Made by a program: the position numbers and the translations under genes. Of a DNA stretch of 25,104 nucleotides, positions 14,874-22,169 are shown piece by piece (the stretch's first letter is position 1; every line of letters starts with the position of its first letter). The notes beneath the pieces are model-generated. The model did no database searches. It was not told the DNA's origin and saw only the letters and a program-made list of their open reading frames with translations. Source of the DNA: a virus; the IMG/VR virus record IMGVR_UViG_3300020462_000046, positions 1 to 25,104 of that record; one strand, given 5' to 3'.

Positions 14874-15620
14874 TTATGTTCTTTTCTCTGCACCCTCCAT
14901 AGTAAGAAAACCTTTTGCATCGTGTCCCTCTCTCTCTTCTTTATAAGTAGCATCTTTTTTATAACGAAAACTTAAATTACCAGAAACACTTACTCTTAAC
15001 CCTTTTTTACCCTTTAATTCTGATAAATTAGGTTCTACTTCGTGTACAGCCCAAGATGGAAACATAATTAATCTGCCTGGAACTGGAGCCCAATATACTT
15101 CATTAAGTGTTTCTCTTAATCTAGGTTTTTTTGGGTTGTATGGTAATTGAACTGCGATTGCTTGTGCTCTAGGGTCAGAAAACCATATTTGTCCACATTT
15201 TTCTGGAGATTGTAAATAGTAAACAAAACTAAAGTGTGAGCCTGGGTGAGTATGATTACGATTGTGAGCACCAAATTGAGAAACATTTGCCCACATATTA
15301 TCAATGACTGGTTCTGTATCTGGATTTAAATCCATTATTTCTTGTATTCTCAATCCTACTTTAAGTGCTTCTTTTCCCATGTCTTCATATTCTTCTCGTA
15401 TATGCATATCTACTGCACTATGCCAACCTCTTGAGTTAGAACGAACTATTCCTTTGTTATCATCATCTCTCCATTTAAAAATATGTTTTAACCATTTCTT
15501 ATTTCGTTCTTCATAGTTTAGAATATCTATAAAATGAAATAATGTAGGAAACCATATCTCAGATACGATTTTACCTCTTTTATCAAATGGAACTTGTTGT
15601 GCGATTTTATTAAATGTCAT
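14874..15620 (-). CDS. 2OG-Fe(II) oxygenase-like protein, intact metal site
   Basis: 248 residues from ATG 15620, which overlaps the upstream stop as ATGA; a longer frame starting at 15644 is less likely. The fold resembles the family of putative 2-oxoglutarate/Fe(II) oxygenases with WANVSQFGAHNRNHTHPGSH at residues 110-129 and FVYYLQSPEKCGQIWFSDPR at 132-151. These are followed by PGRLIMFPSWAVHEVEPN at 181-198. The iron ligands would come from the H123-x-H125 region and distal H193, all present. R209 could anchor 2-oxoglutarate. The substrate is unknown; protein or nucleotide hydroxylation are both open. It is the last gene of the cassette before gp13 and would be co-translated with the preceding oxygenase-like gene. 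Such genes are common in marine T4-like phages. Confidence 0.75.
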   Translation of the reverse strand: MTFNKIAQQVPFDKRGKIVSEIWFPTLFHFIDILNYEERNKKWLKHIFKWRDDDNKGIVRSNSRGWHSAVDMHIREEYEDMGKEALKVGLRIQEIMDLNPDTEPVIDNMWANVSQFGAHNRNHTHPGSHFSFVYYLQSPEKCGQIWFSDPRAQAIAVQLPYNPKKPRLRETLNEVYWAPVPGRLIMFPSWAVHEVEPNLSELKGKKGLRVSVSGNLSFRYKKDATYKEEREGHDAKGFLTMEGAEKRT

Positions 15621-16276
15621 ACATAACTTGGGCCGTGTAACCAACCCTCAATACAATTTCTTACACCCTTTGTGACTTTGGTAACACGCCAAGGAACAAA
15701 AGATGGGAATATAATTATTTGACCTTTTTCTCTAAATAATTTATTATCCGTGTTCATATTCATTAATTCAATATGTCCACCATCGTAATCTTTGGTGTCA
15801 GATAATTGAATAATAAAAGTTAATTTTCTAAATGGTGCATTGTTTCCTATGTCTAAATGATAATTATACATATCTTTGTTCTTATAACAAACTATTTGTG
15901 GATTGTCTGCTTGATAGAAACCAGCAAGTTGCATTTTAAAATTTTTATCATTAGCTTGTTGTGCAAGTTCCAACACTTTAGTGTAAGGCCAACCTTTGTC
16001 ATTCATAGGTAAAGATTGTTGTGTTGCTTTTCTTACACCCTTTAATGAACTATCAACCCATAATTCTTTAACCGTTTCTTTTACTATTGCATCACATTCT
16101 TTCTCTGCAAAAAACTGTGATGTTAATATAGAAACTATGTTTTTATTACCGACCAGTTTGACAATATTTTTATCATCTGGTTCAACTATATTTTTTTCTT
16201 GGGGTTCTTCTTTTTTTTCTTCTTCCTTTTTAGGAAGTTCCAGAGTATCAATCTCTGAGTCTGTAAACGAATTCAT
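15617..16276 (-). CDS. 2OG-Fe(II) oxygenase-like protein with altered iron site
   Basis: 219 residues from ATG 16276, chosen over a TTG at 16282 because AAGGA lies 6 bases upstream of the ATG. The first ~45 residues are a charged, probably disordered tail (KKEEEKKEEPQEKN). The rest is a prolyl-hydroxylase-like double-stranded beta-helix. YNYHLDIG supplies H140 and D142, FIIQLSDTKDYDGGHIELMN is the core strand pair, and FPSFVPWRVTKVTKGVR covers the distal site. The family normally has histidine as third iron ligand in FPSxxxHRVTPV; here that position is W196, while the 2-oxoglutarate-binding arginine at +10 (R206) is kept. The conserved end GWLHGPSY is also present. It may be inactive, use a different metal geometry, or act by binding only. 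Confidence 0.72.
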   Translation of the reverse strand: MNSFTDSEIDTLELPKKEEEKKEEPQEKNIVEPDDKNIVKLVGNKNIVSILTSQFFAEKECDAIVKETVKELWVDSSLKGVRKATQQSLPMNDKGWPYTKVLELAQQANDKNFKMQLAGFYQADNPQIVCYKNKDMYNYHLDIGNNAPFRKLTFIIQLSDTKDYDGGHIELMNMNTDNKLFREKGQIIIFPSFVPWRVTKVTKGVRNCIEGWLHGPSYV

Positions 16277-16278
16277 AT

Positions 16279-16500
16279 TCAATCCTTATAATATGACCAT
16301 AACTTATCTAAGCAATAATACCATAGTCCGTTTATTGCTGGTTCAATTAACGCAACCAGACCAGCTTCAAATAAACTTGCGTTAGTAATTGTACTAACAA
16401 CAATCATTGAAATAATTATGTGTCCTAAAGTATAAACTAATGCACGACCAAAACTCGTGCTTAATATTACTTTAAATATTCCACTTGTAAATTCTGTCAT
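16279..16500 (-). CDS. Small DUF2061-like membrane protein
   Basis: 73 residues with two hydrophobic segments, roughly residues 19-38 (ALVYTLGHIIISMIVVSTIT) and 42-59 (SLFEAGLVALIEPAINGL), and a short charged C-terminus (DKLWSYYKD). The pattern SFGRALVYTLGHIII...EAGLVALIEPAINGLWYY resembles the DUF2061 family of small inner-membrane proteins of unknown function. No ribosome site precedes the ATG. A perfect sigma70-type promoter places the transcription start at or within a base or two of the ATG, which suggests a leaderless message. It is followed after 2 bases by the oxygenase-like gene with the altered site. Confidence 0.65.
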   Translation of the reverse strand: MTEFTSGIFKVILSTSFGRALVYTLGHIIISMIVVSTITNASLFEAGLVALIEPAINGLWYYCLDKLWSYYKD

Positions 16501-16507
16501 AACAATA

Positions 16508-16535
16508 ATTATACATCATTTTTTTTCAATGTCAA
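16508..16535 (-). promoter_or_regulatory. Perfect sigma70-type promoter upstream of the DUF2061/oxygenase cassette
   Basis: The minus strand has TTGACA at 16530-16535 and TATAAT at 16508-16513 with a 16-base spacer, so both hexamers match consensus exactly. The -35 lies in the last codons of the preceding gene. Transcription would start about 16500-16502, at the ATG of the small membrane protein. This implies expression by the host polymerase, independent of the late programme. Confidence 0.65.
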
Positions 16536-17028
16536 TAGGGTTTTTTATTTGTTCAACATCTGCATTAGTGGGTTTTATTAACCATTGTTTAGTTCTATGT
16601 TTTTGTCCATTAAAAACTTTTCCCTCTTTTGCATCTTGCAACCATTTATGTAATCGTGTAGATTTTACTGGTTTATATTCTTCTACCCAACCACCATCTA
16701 ATCTTCTAGATAATTTACCACCAGTTTTAGGTTTAGGCATTTTATTCCAGTGAAAATGTTGTTTACTAGTATTATTATTCATATAATAATTTTTTTTGTG
16801 ATATCTTCCCTCTTTAATTGCAATCCAAGTTTTAATTTGTTCTTTTTGTCTTTCCTTTTTACGAATCATTCGTTCCCAACGAAACAGTCTTTGTGTTTCA
16901 TCTTCTACTGTATAGAAACGACCTTGTTCATCAACCATTGTACCACCGTATCTCTTATCGTGATAGGATATGATTGGGGGAAATTCTTCTTTAGTCGGAG
17001 TTTTATATTTTTGTTTAAATATTTTCAT
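16516..17028 (-). CDS. Unrecognised basic protein, 170 residues
   Basis: I do not recognise this protein. It is strongly basic, with many lysines, arginines, histidines and tryptophans (RLFRWERMIRKKERQKEQIK, KPVKSTRLHKWLQDAKEGK). It has no hydrophobic membrane segment and no cysteine pairs. The middle, around residues 45-65, is predicted to be helical. The composition would suit nucleic-acid binding or a virion-internal protein, but that is a guess. Its start overlaps as ATGA the end of an 8-codon reading frame (M-G-I-V-Y-I-L-L) that begins inside the end of fibre D. Its last codons contain the -35 of the downstream sigma70-type promoter. Confidence 0.6.
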   Translation of the reverse strand: MKIFKQKYKTPTKEEFPPIISYHDKRYGGTMVDEQGRFYTVEDETQRLFRWERMIRKKERQKEQIKTWIAIKEGRYHKKNYYMNNNTSKQHFHWNKMPKPKTGGKLSRRLDGGWVEEYKPVKSTRLHKWLQDAKEGKVFNGQKHRTKQWLIKPTNADVEQIKNPIDIEKK

Positions 17029-17041
17029 AATAATATATATA

Positions 17042-17053
17042 CTATGCCCATTG
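17042..17053 (-). repeat. Relic fibre junction after fibre D
   Basis: The minus strand reads CAATGGGCATAG, identical to the A/gp17 junction. Here the nested ATG-GGC-ATA start no longer leads into a long gene. It opens only an 8-codon frame that stops in an ATGA overlap with the next gene's start at 17028. Confidence 0.75.
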
Positions 17054-18586
17054 AAGAGCTACACCATGTATTTTATTTGCACCAGTTAAAGATGAACCTA
17101 CTATTTTCCATCTTAACTGAACTTGAGGACTCGCACTACCAGTTAAAGGTGTACTACCAGAAAATATCTTAATACCAGAACTTCCTGCTTGAAATCCCTC
17201 ATCAGTCAAAGTCATTGAGTTGAATGTGGTGTTATCTCTTGTTGCACTTACAGTGAAATCAGAAGTTCCGTCTGGTAATTCAGCAAATAAAACTATCCTT
17301 GCTTTACTTGGTGTTGCATTTGCAGTGAATGTGTCAGATATTAGTGTCATAGATGTATTACTATTTAAGAATTGTGATGTTGCAACAATAACTCTACCAT
17401 CTGCACCATCACCAGCTTCGCCAGGGTGGCCACCAGCACCACCGCCACCAGTATTAGCAACAGCATCTCCTCCAGAACCATCGCCTCCAGAACGACCCCC
17501 TTCATCACCTTCACCACCTTCACCGCCAGGACTTTGAGGATGTGGCCCAGCGCCTGCTCCACCTCCCCCACCAAAACCAACAGCTGTTGAACCATCTAAT
17601 ATGTTATAATCTAAACCCTCACCACCCATACTTTTTATTGATTGACCAGCACCATTAGGATGATTAAAGTTTGTACTTCCAGCACCACCACCACCAAAAC
17701 CATAAACTTGTGGCCCAGCTGCAGAATTACCAAAACTACCTACTTGTTCAGAACCTTCAGCAGAAAAACTTGGTGGAGAATTTACATATGCAGTTCCTTC
17801 AAAATCAGACAATCCAGTAACTGGATGATTAGATGATTGAGTTCCCAGTCCACCACTATTTCCAACTGGAGGTTGATTTGACAAACCACCACCAGAACCG
17901 CCTGGTCTTTGAGTACCATTTGTATAACCAGAAGCACCACCACCTTCACCTATGATATTTACACTTGGTGAATATACAAAAGTAGTATCACCTCCGTCTT
18001 CACCAGTGCCTGGGCCAGGATAACCAGTTCCTTCACCACCTTCTCCTATTGTAACAGAATAAGTTCCACCACTCGTAACTGATAAATTATTTAAATAAAT
18101 TAATCCACCAGCACCTCCACCACCACCAACATAAGATGGGTGGCCGTCAGCACCACCTCCACCACCACCGACTACTAATAAATTAATTGCAGTTGTTGTT
18201 GCTGGTGCAGTATATGTGCCTGGACTTGTAAAATCAGAAACTATGTATGGACTGCCTGGATATGGGCCTGATTGTTGATTAGTATAAAAATCTGAAGTAG
18301 AATCGTAAATTGCATTTGAATTTTCTGAAGTATCTACACCACCTTCACTATGAAACTCATCAACAATACCATCTACTAAATTAAATATTGTCAAACCTTT
18401 ATTGACTGCGTATTTAAATCCTAATACACCAATATTAAAAGGATTATTTGTCTCAGTTAAATCAGTTGCAATTCCAGTTTTTGTAGATGTGATACTTGCA
18501 CTAGGTGATATGTCTGCATCAACGATAGTTCCATCTGTGATGTCAGTTGATTTTATCTGAGTTAAACCAGTTAAAGGATTTGGCAT
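17042..18586 (-). CDS. Glycine-rich tail fibre/adhesin paralogue D
   Basis: 514 residues and the shorter member of the upstream pair. It has a brief N-terminal docking region (MPNPLTGLTQIKSTDITDGT, VDADISPSASI), the family block NPFNIGVLGFKYAVNKGLTI with VDGIVDEFHSEGGVDTSENS, and a glycine-rich centre opening YTAPATTTAINLLVVGGGGG. The centre shares the V-V-G-G-G-G opening and the DYNILDGSTAVGFGGGGGAG motif with A and B, but is otherwise its own. It also has GGEGGEGDEGGRSGGDGSGG, an acidic glycine stretch. The constant C-terminal domain ends NKIHGVALQWA, with AELPDGTSDFT and DEGFQAGSSGIK. It starts 3 bases after E stops and probably works as a virion receptor-binding part, as inferred for the others. 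Confidence 0.74.
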   Translation of the reverse strand: MPNPLTGLTQIKSTDITDGTIVDADISPSASITSTKTGIATDLTETNNPFNIGVLGFKYAVNKGLTIFNLVDGIVDEFHSEGGVDTSENSNAIYDSTSDFYTNQQSGPYPGSPYIVSDFTSPGTYTAPATTTAINLLVVGGGGGGADGHPSYVGGGGGAGGLIYLNNLSVTSGGTYSVTIGEGGEGTGYPGPGTGEDGGDTTFVYSPSVNIIGEGGGASGYTNGTQRPGGSGGGLSNQPPVGNSGGLGTQSSNHPVTGLSDFEGTAYVNSPPSFSAEGSEQVGSFGNSAAGPQVYGFGGGGAGSTNFNHPNGAGQSIKSMGGEGLDYNILDGSTAVGFGGGGGAGAGPHPQSPGGEGGEGDEGGRSGGDGSGGDAVANTGGGGAGGHPGEAGDGADGRVIVATSQFLNSNTSMTLISDTFTANATPSKARIVLFAELPDGTSDFTVSATRDNTTFNSMTLTDEGFQAGSSGIKIFSGSTPLTGSASPQVQLRWKIVGSSLTGANKIHGVALQWA

Positions 18587-18589
18587 AAT

Positions 18590-20170
18590 TTATTTCCACT
18601 GCAAAGCAACACCATGAATTTTGTTTGCACCAGTCAAAGATGAACCCACTATTTTCCATCTTAATTGTACTTGAGGTTGACCAGGCGCAGCTCCAGTCAA
18701 AGGTGTTGAACCAGTAAATATTTTAGTACCACTAGAACCAGCTGCATATCCTTCATCAGTCAAAGTAATATTGTTAAAATTAGTATTATCTCTAGTTGCA
18801 GAAACTGTAAAGTCTGATGTTCCATCTGGTAATTCTGCGAACACAACTATTCTTGCACTTGAAGGAGTTGAGTTTGCAGTAAAGGTATCTGAAACTAAAG
18901 TCATTGTAGATGCTGTTGCTTGAGTGGTAGCTTGTCTTATTATAACTATTCCGTTTCCACCATCTCCACCAGAAGCAGGAGGAGAAGGGCCACCAGCACC
19001 ACCTCCGCCACCACCAGTTCCGTCTACACCATCAAATCCACTTTTTTGGCCTGGGTGAGGACTTATGCCTGGTCTTGCACCACCTTGTCCACCACCACCA
19101 ACTGATGGGTGTGTTGCTACTGTTGAAAATCCAGTTCCTAAACTACCTCCACCACCACCACCGAATACACCAGTTGGGCCGATTGCAGTTGCAAGTGGGG
19201 AAGGTATCGTTGGTAAAGGTGAAAGAACTGGGCCAGGAAAATCTGTGAAAGGTTGTCCAGCACCAGCATCTCCTAATCCATTACCACCACCAGCTTCTCC
19301 AGCACCGCCAGCACCACCGCCGCCTCCACCGCCTCCAGAACCAGTGTTTCCTTGAGCTCCACCATTATTTCCAAATGCAGTAAAATCACTAGGAACTGGT
19401 TGGGTTACTTTTGGTATAGCAGTTCCAGAACTACCAGTACCTATGCCACCACCTCCACCACCACCAGAAGAACCACCTTGTGCTGTTGAATCTAATGGAG
19501 TCGGAGTACCATAGTTGTTTTGTAATCCTCCACCACCACCTATTGCAGTAACTACAAGAGGTGTAGGAAATGTAAATGTTGAATTCCCACCTTTTGCTCC
19601 AGGCGAGTTATAACCATTTGGGTCAGTTCCATCACCACCAGTACCACCAGAACCTACTGTTATAGGAAATGATGCACCTTGTGTCAATGTTACATTTTCA
19701 CCAAATACAACACCACCAGCACCACCACCGCCACCTTGACCATCAGCACCGCCACCACCACCAGCAACAATTAATATGTCACTAGCAGTAGTTGTACTAG
19801 GATTATTATATGTGCCTGGAGATGTAAATACTGAAAATGTAGATTGAGGAACTGGGTTTGGAGTAGCTGCACCTAAATTTTGATAAAAATCTGAAGTTGC
19901 ATCATAAGTTGCATTTGAGTTTTCTCCAGTATCTATACCAGATTCATCATTGAATTCATCTACGACACCATCTACTAGATTGAAAATAGTAAGTCCATCA
20001 TTAACTGCCATTTTGAAACCTAACACACCAATATTAAATGCATTTGCACTTATTTGTGCTGAATCTAATCCAGCAATTTTTGATTCAGTTATAGAAGCAG
20101 ATGGACTAATATCTGCGTTTTTTATTTCCGAGTCTTTTATGTTTGAAGATTTTATTGTTGTTAAGGGCAT
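18590..20170 (-). CDS. Glycine-rich tail fibre/adhesin paralogue E
   Basis: 526 residues. The N-terminus MPLTTIKSSNIKDSEIKNAD, then ISPSASITESKI, gives the docking repeats in their most compact form. The family block is NAFNIGVLGFKMAVNDGLTI with LVDGVVDEFNDESGIDTGEN. The glycine-rich centre opens YNNPSTTTASDILIVAGGGG and is very dense in glycine (about residues 280-300 are almost only G, A and E), with many proline-flanked loops (FTDFPGPVLSPLPTIPSPLA). The C-terminal domain carries a small insertion, TGAAPGQPQVQ where the other four have TGSASPQVQ, and ends QWK. Its downstream junction has a 3-base gap, not the nested ATGGGCATA form, so this copy does not share the cassette junction. Virion exposure is inferred. 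Confidence 0.74.
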   Translation of the reverse strand: MPLTTIKSSNIKDSEIKNADISPSASITESKIAGLDSAQISANAFNIGVLGFKMAVNDGLTIFNLVDGVVDEFNDESGIDTGENSNATYDATSDFYQNLGAATPNPVPQSTFSVFTSPGTYNNPSTTTASDILIVAGGGGGADGQGGGGGAGGVVFGENVTLTQGASFPITVGSGGTGGDGTDPNGYNSPGAKGGNSTFTFPTPLVVTAIGGGGGLQNNYGTPTPLDSTAQGGSSGGGGGGGIGTGSSGTAIPKVTQPVPSDFTAFGNNGGAQGNTGSGGGGGGGGAGGAGEAGGGNGLGDAGAGQPFTDFPGPVLSPLPTIPSPLATAIGPTGVFGGGGGGSLGTGFSTVATHPSVGGGGQGGARPGISPHPGQKSGFDGVDGTGGGGGGAGGPSPPASGGDGGNGIVIIRQATTQATASTMTLVSDTFTANSTPSSARIVVFAELPDGTSDFTVSATRDNTNFNNITLTDEGYAAGSSGTKIFTGSTPLTGAAPGQPQVQLRWKIVGSSLTGANKIHGVALQWK

Positions 20171-20172
20171 TT

Positions 20173-20973
20173 CTATCTCTGATATCTTGCAACCACAACA
20201 TCTCCATCAGATAAAGCAGATGCGAAAGTTACTGTATTACCACTTATAGAATAAGCAGATGTTGGGATTTGACAAATACCATTGATAAAAATAAATACAT
20301 CATTTGCAAGAACACTATGTGATAACGACATGGTAGTTGTTGAACCACCACTTACTGTAAGTGTATCTAATTGAAAACCAGTACCTCTTCTTACTGATGT
20401 TTTAATTCCTAAATCTCTAACTTCTATTTCAGCAGATGCAGATGGAGCAGATGTAAATGTAACAGTTGCACCAGAAGTAGAATAGTTTGTTGATGGTTTT
20501 TGAACTAGACCGTCAATCGTTACGATAAGAGAATTTGCAGACGATATGGTTGATGATGTAACAAATGCAACCGTAGAACCATCACCAGTAAATGTATCTA
20601 GTGTAAATGTTTTTAAAGTGTCGTCTAAAAGAGATGCAGTAATAGAACCAACTGCGATTGCAGTTTTTTCTGTACCAGGCCCTAAACCTTTGTGTATAAT
20701 ATAAATTTCATCACTTCCAGCTAATGCTTCAGAAAACTCTAAAATATTTGGAAGTCCGTTTGCATCATCTTTGATGAAGTATGCAACATCTGGTTCTTGT
20801 CTAATATTATTTACAAACACTTCTACATTTGATGCATTTAAGCCAGGAATCTCTCTTGAAAGAACAAGTGAATTTGCAATACTATTATTTGTACCAGTAT
20901 CAGAACCTACGAAATCTTCTTTTGCAAATGAATTGACTGGAACATTTAAAAATGGTTTACCTATATATGCCAT
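20173..20973 (-). CDS. Structural protein with repeated beta units (tail/fibre type)
   Basis: 266 residues built of about three related beta units. The clearest are residues ~126-187 (FTGDGSTVAFV, SLIVTIDGLVQKPSTNYSTS, ATVTFTSAPSASAEIEVRDL) and ~203-266 (LTVSGGSTTTMSL, DVFIFINGICQIPTSAYSIS, NTVTFASALSDGDVVVARYQ). An earlier, weaker unit near 45-95 has VEVFVNNIRQEPDVAYFIKD and LEFSEALAGSDEIYIIHKGL. The pattern x-V-x-I-N/D-G-x-x-Q-x-P-x-x-x-Y-x-x-x-G-x-x-V-T-F is common in phage tail and fibre proteins. It lies between structural genes and fibre E. GGAG precedes the start. Confidence 0.62.
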   Translation of the reverse strand: MAYIGKPFLNVPVNSFAKEDFVGSDTGTNNSIANSLVLSREIPGLNASNVEVFVNNIRQEPDVAYFIKDDANGLPNILEFSEALAGSDEIYIIHKGLGPGTEKTAIAVGSITASLLDDTLKTFTLDTFTGDGSTVAFVTSSTISSANSLIVTIDGLVQKPSTNYSTSGATVTFTSAPSASAEIEVRDLGIKTSVRRGTGFQLDTLTVSGGSTTTMSLSHSVLANDVFIFINGICQIPTSAYSISGNTVTFASALSDGDVVVARYQR

Positions 20974-20985
20974 TTACAAACTCCA

Positions 20986-21582
20986 TTAAGTTACATCTTC
21001 AAGTATTGATGCAACAACATCTAATGTAGCTGCACTTCCATATACTAATACTTTATCGTTACTATTTAAAACAACCTTTTGTCCAGACACAATTTTAAGA
21101 GTTGATTGTGGTGGAATAGGTGCATCTTTTACAATATGAAACGCTTTGTAGATTACTATCGTACCAGCTGCACTTCCATCTGATGCACTTGAGTTTTGTG
21201 CATATGTGAATGTGTTTGCACCAGTTCTTGTAATCTTATATATTCCATTAACATAGTTTGTTGTAGAACCAGTTACATTTACATACATACCAGTTTGTAA
21301 TCCGTGAGCACCAGCACAAGTTACTGTTGCAGTATCACTTGATGATGCAATACTTGTTATTGTTCCTAATGTTGCACTAGTGTCTTGAAGATATGCAGTT
21401 GCTGTTATTGCAGAAGCACCAGTATTAGCTGCATCTAATTCAATAAGAATTGAATTTACTCCAGAACCATTGTTTGCAGTATAAACTGTTTGTGGGCCTG
21501 TTAAAGAGTCAGTTGCATTAGACTGATAATATTCTCCAGCAGAACTTACACTTACGAATGAATTTTTAAAATTATTTGCCAT
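20986..21582 (-). CDS. Virion structural protein, small
   Basis: 198 residues. Composition and patterns suggest an all-beta virion protein: MANNFKNSFVSVSSAGEYYQ, NSILIELDAANTGASAITAT, and a DTATVTCAGAHGLQTGMYVN segment with YVNGIYKITRTGANTFTYAQ after it. This G-H-G-L-x-x-G-x-x-V unit is frequent in marine phage structural proteins. The C-terminal half ends LNSNDKVLVYGSAATLDVVA, again beta. There is no enzyme motif. The ribosome site is weak (GAGAG). Confidence 0.55.
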   Translation of the reverse strand: MANNFKNSFVSVSSAGEYYQSNATDSLTGPQTVYTANNGSGVNSILIELDAANTGASAITATAYLQDTSATLGTITSIASSSDTATVTCAGAHGLQTGMYVNVTGSTTNYVNGIYKITRTGANTFTYAQNSSASDGSAAGTIVIYKAFHIVKDAPIPPQSTLKIVSGQKVVLNSNDKVLVYGSAATLDVVASILEDVT

Positions 21583-21598
21583 TTGTGTTTCTCTCTAT

Positions 21599-21606
21599 TA
21601 TTTATC
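21599..21606 (-). promoter_or_regulatory. Possible late promoter, one mismatch
   Basis: The minus strand reads GATAAATA, seven of eight matches to the late box, 17 bases before the ATG at 21582. It also forms the end of the upstream gene (stop codon inside the box), so it could be chance. Confidence 0.3.
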
Positions 21607-21943
21607 CAAGTGCAACCGCTACTGCAATCGCAAAACCTTGTGTTGTTGCAGCTGTTGACTGTGAAGTTCCGTCTGCAAAAGTTAATGCACCAGAACTTAA
21701 TGTCACACCAGCAAAAGTGCTACTACCAGAAAATGTATTATTACCACTAAAAGAAATATTTGCAGTTGCATCAAAAGCAACAGCATTTAGTGCCACTATC
21801 GCTTCTACTATATCTGTTGAAGATGCAATAGTACCAGTTGCAGCTAGTAAATCTGCAATATCACCAACATCACTCGCAGTTGAGTTAAATGTTGTTCTGA
21901 AAGTTTCAAACGAATTTGATGCTAGTACACTTCTATCAGCCAT
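21602..21943 (-). CDS. Short fibre-type structural protein
   Basis: 113 residues. The N-terminus (ASNSFETFRTTFNSTASDVG) resembles the attachment region of marine T4-like fibre proteins. This is followed by SFSGNNTFSGSSTFAGVTL and LTFADGTSQSTAATTQGFAI. The F-A-D-G-T-x-Q-x-T-A motif is a common fibre segment that normally leads into a longer distal part. Here the protein ends soon after, so it may be a minimal form or a truncated fibre. Its start lies inside the end of the upstream gene (8-base overlap). Confidence 0.6.
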   Translation of the reverse strand: MADRSVLASNSFETFRTTFNSTASDVGDIADLLAATGTIASSTDIVEAIVALNAVAFDATANISFSGNNTFSGSSTFAGVTLSSGALTFADGTSQSTAATTQGFAIAVAVALG

Positions 21944-22166
21944 TACTCTTCTCTAATATTTGTTTCATCATACTTTTCATTTCATGCATTTCCGACTTAA
22001 TAGTATTTATCTCACGAACTGCATTTCTTAATTCATCTCTTTGTCTTTGTGCTTCCATTCTAATTTTTCTACTTTTATTAAATGCACTTTCATCTGTATT
22101 TAATATTGCACCAGAGTAAGTATCTCTTACTAAATGGTCTTTATCTTTTACTTTTAATTCTGACAT
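21936..22166 (-). CDS. Small coiled-coil protein, probably virion-associated
   Basis: 76 residues. The N-terminus VKDKDHLVRDTYSGAILNTD has a pattern (H-L-V-R-D-x-x-S-G-A-I-x-N-T-D) that I associate with short proteins next to structural genes in marine T4-like phages. The rest (about residues 28-72) is a charged helix with coiled-coil spacing, rich in R, E, K and M (ELRNAVREINTIKSEMHEMK). The function is unknown. It begins 3 bases after the end of the large structural gene and overlaps the next gene by 8 bases, which suggests translational coupling. Confidence 0.6.
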   Translation of the reverse strand: MSELKVKDKDHLVRDTYSGAILNTDESAFNKSRKIRMEAQRQRDELRNAVREINTIKSEMHEMKSMMKQILEKSNG

Positions 22167-22169
22167 AAT

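Noticed and set aside
15620-15644. Longer start (MVTRPKLC) for the second oxygenase-like gene
   Set aside because: The ATG at 15620 forms a standard ATGA overlap with the upstream stop. The extra eight residues would only reflect the upstream gene's sequence in another frame.
5286-20170. Invertible tail fibre segment (phase variation)
   Set aside because: All fibre genes point the same way, and I found no recombinase gene or inverted flanking repeats.
21576-21956. Plus-strand 126-codon frame
   Set aside because: It lies opposite the short fibre-type gene, is low in complexity (A, V and S rich), and mirrors alanine/serine-rich coding on the other strand.
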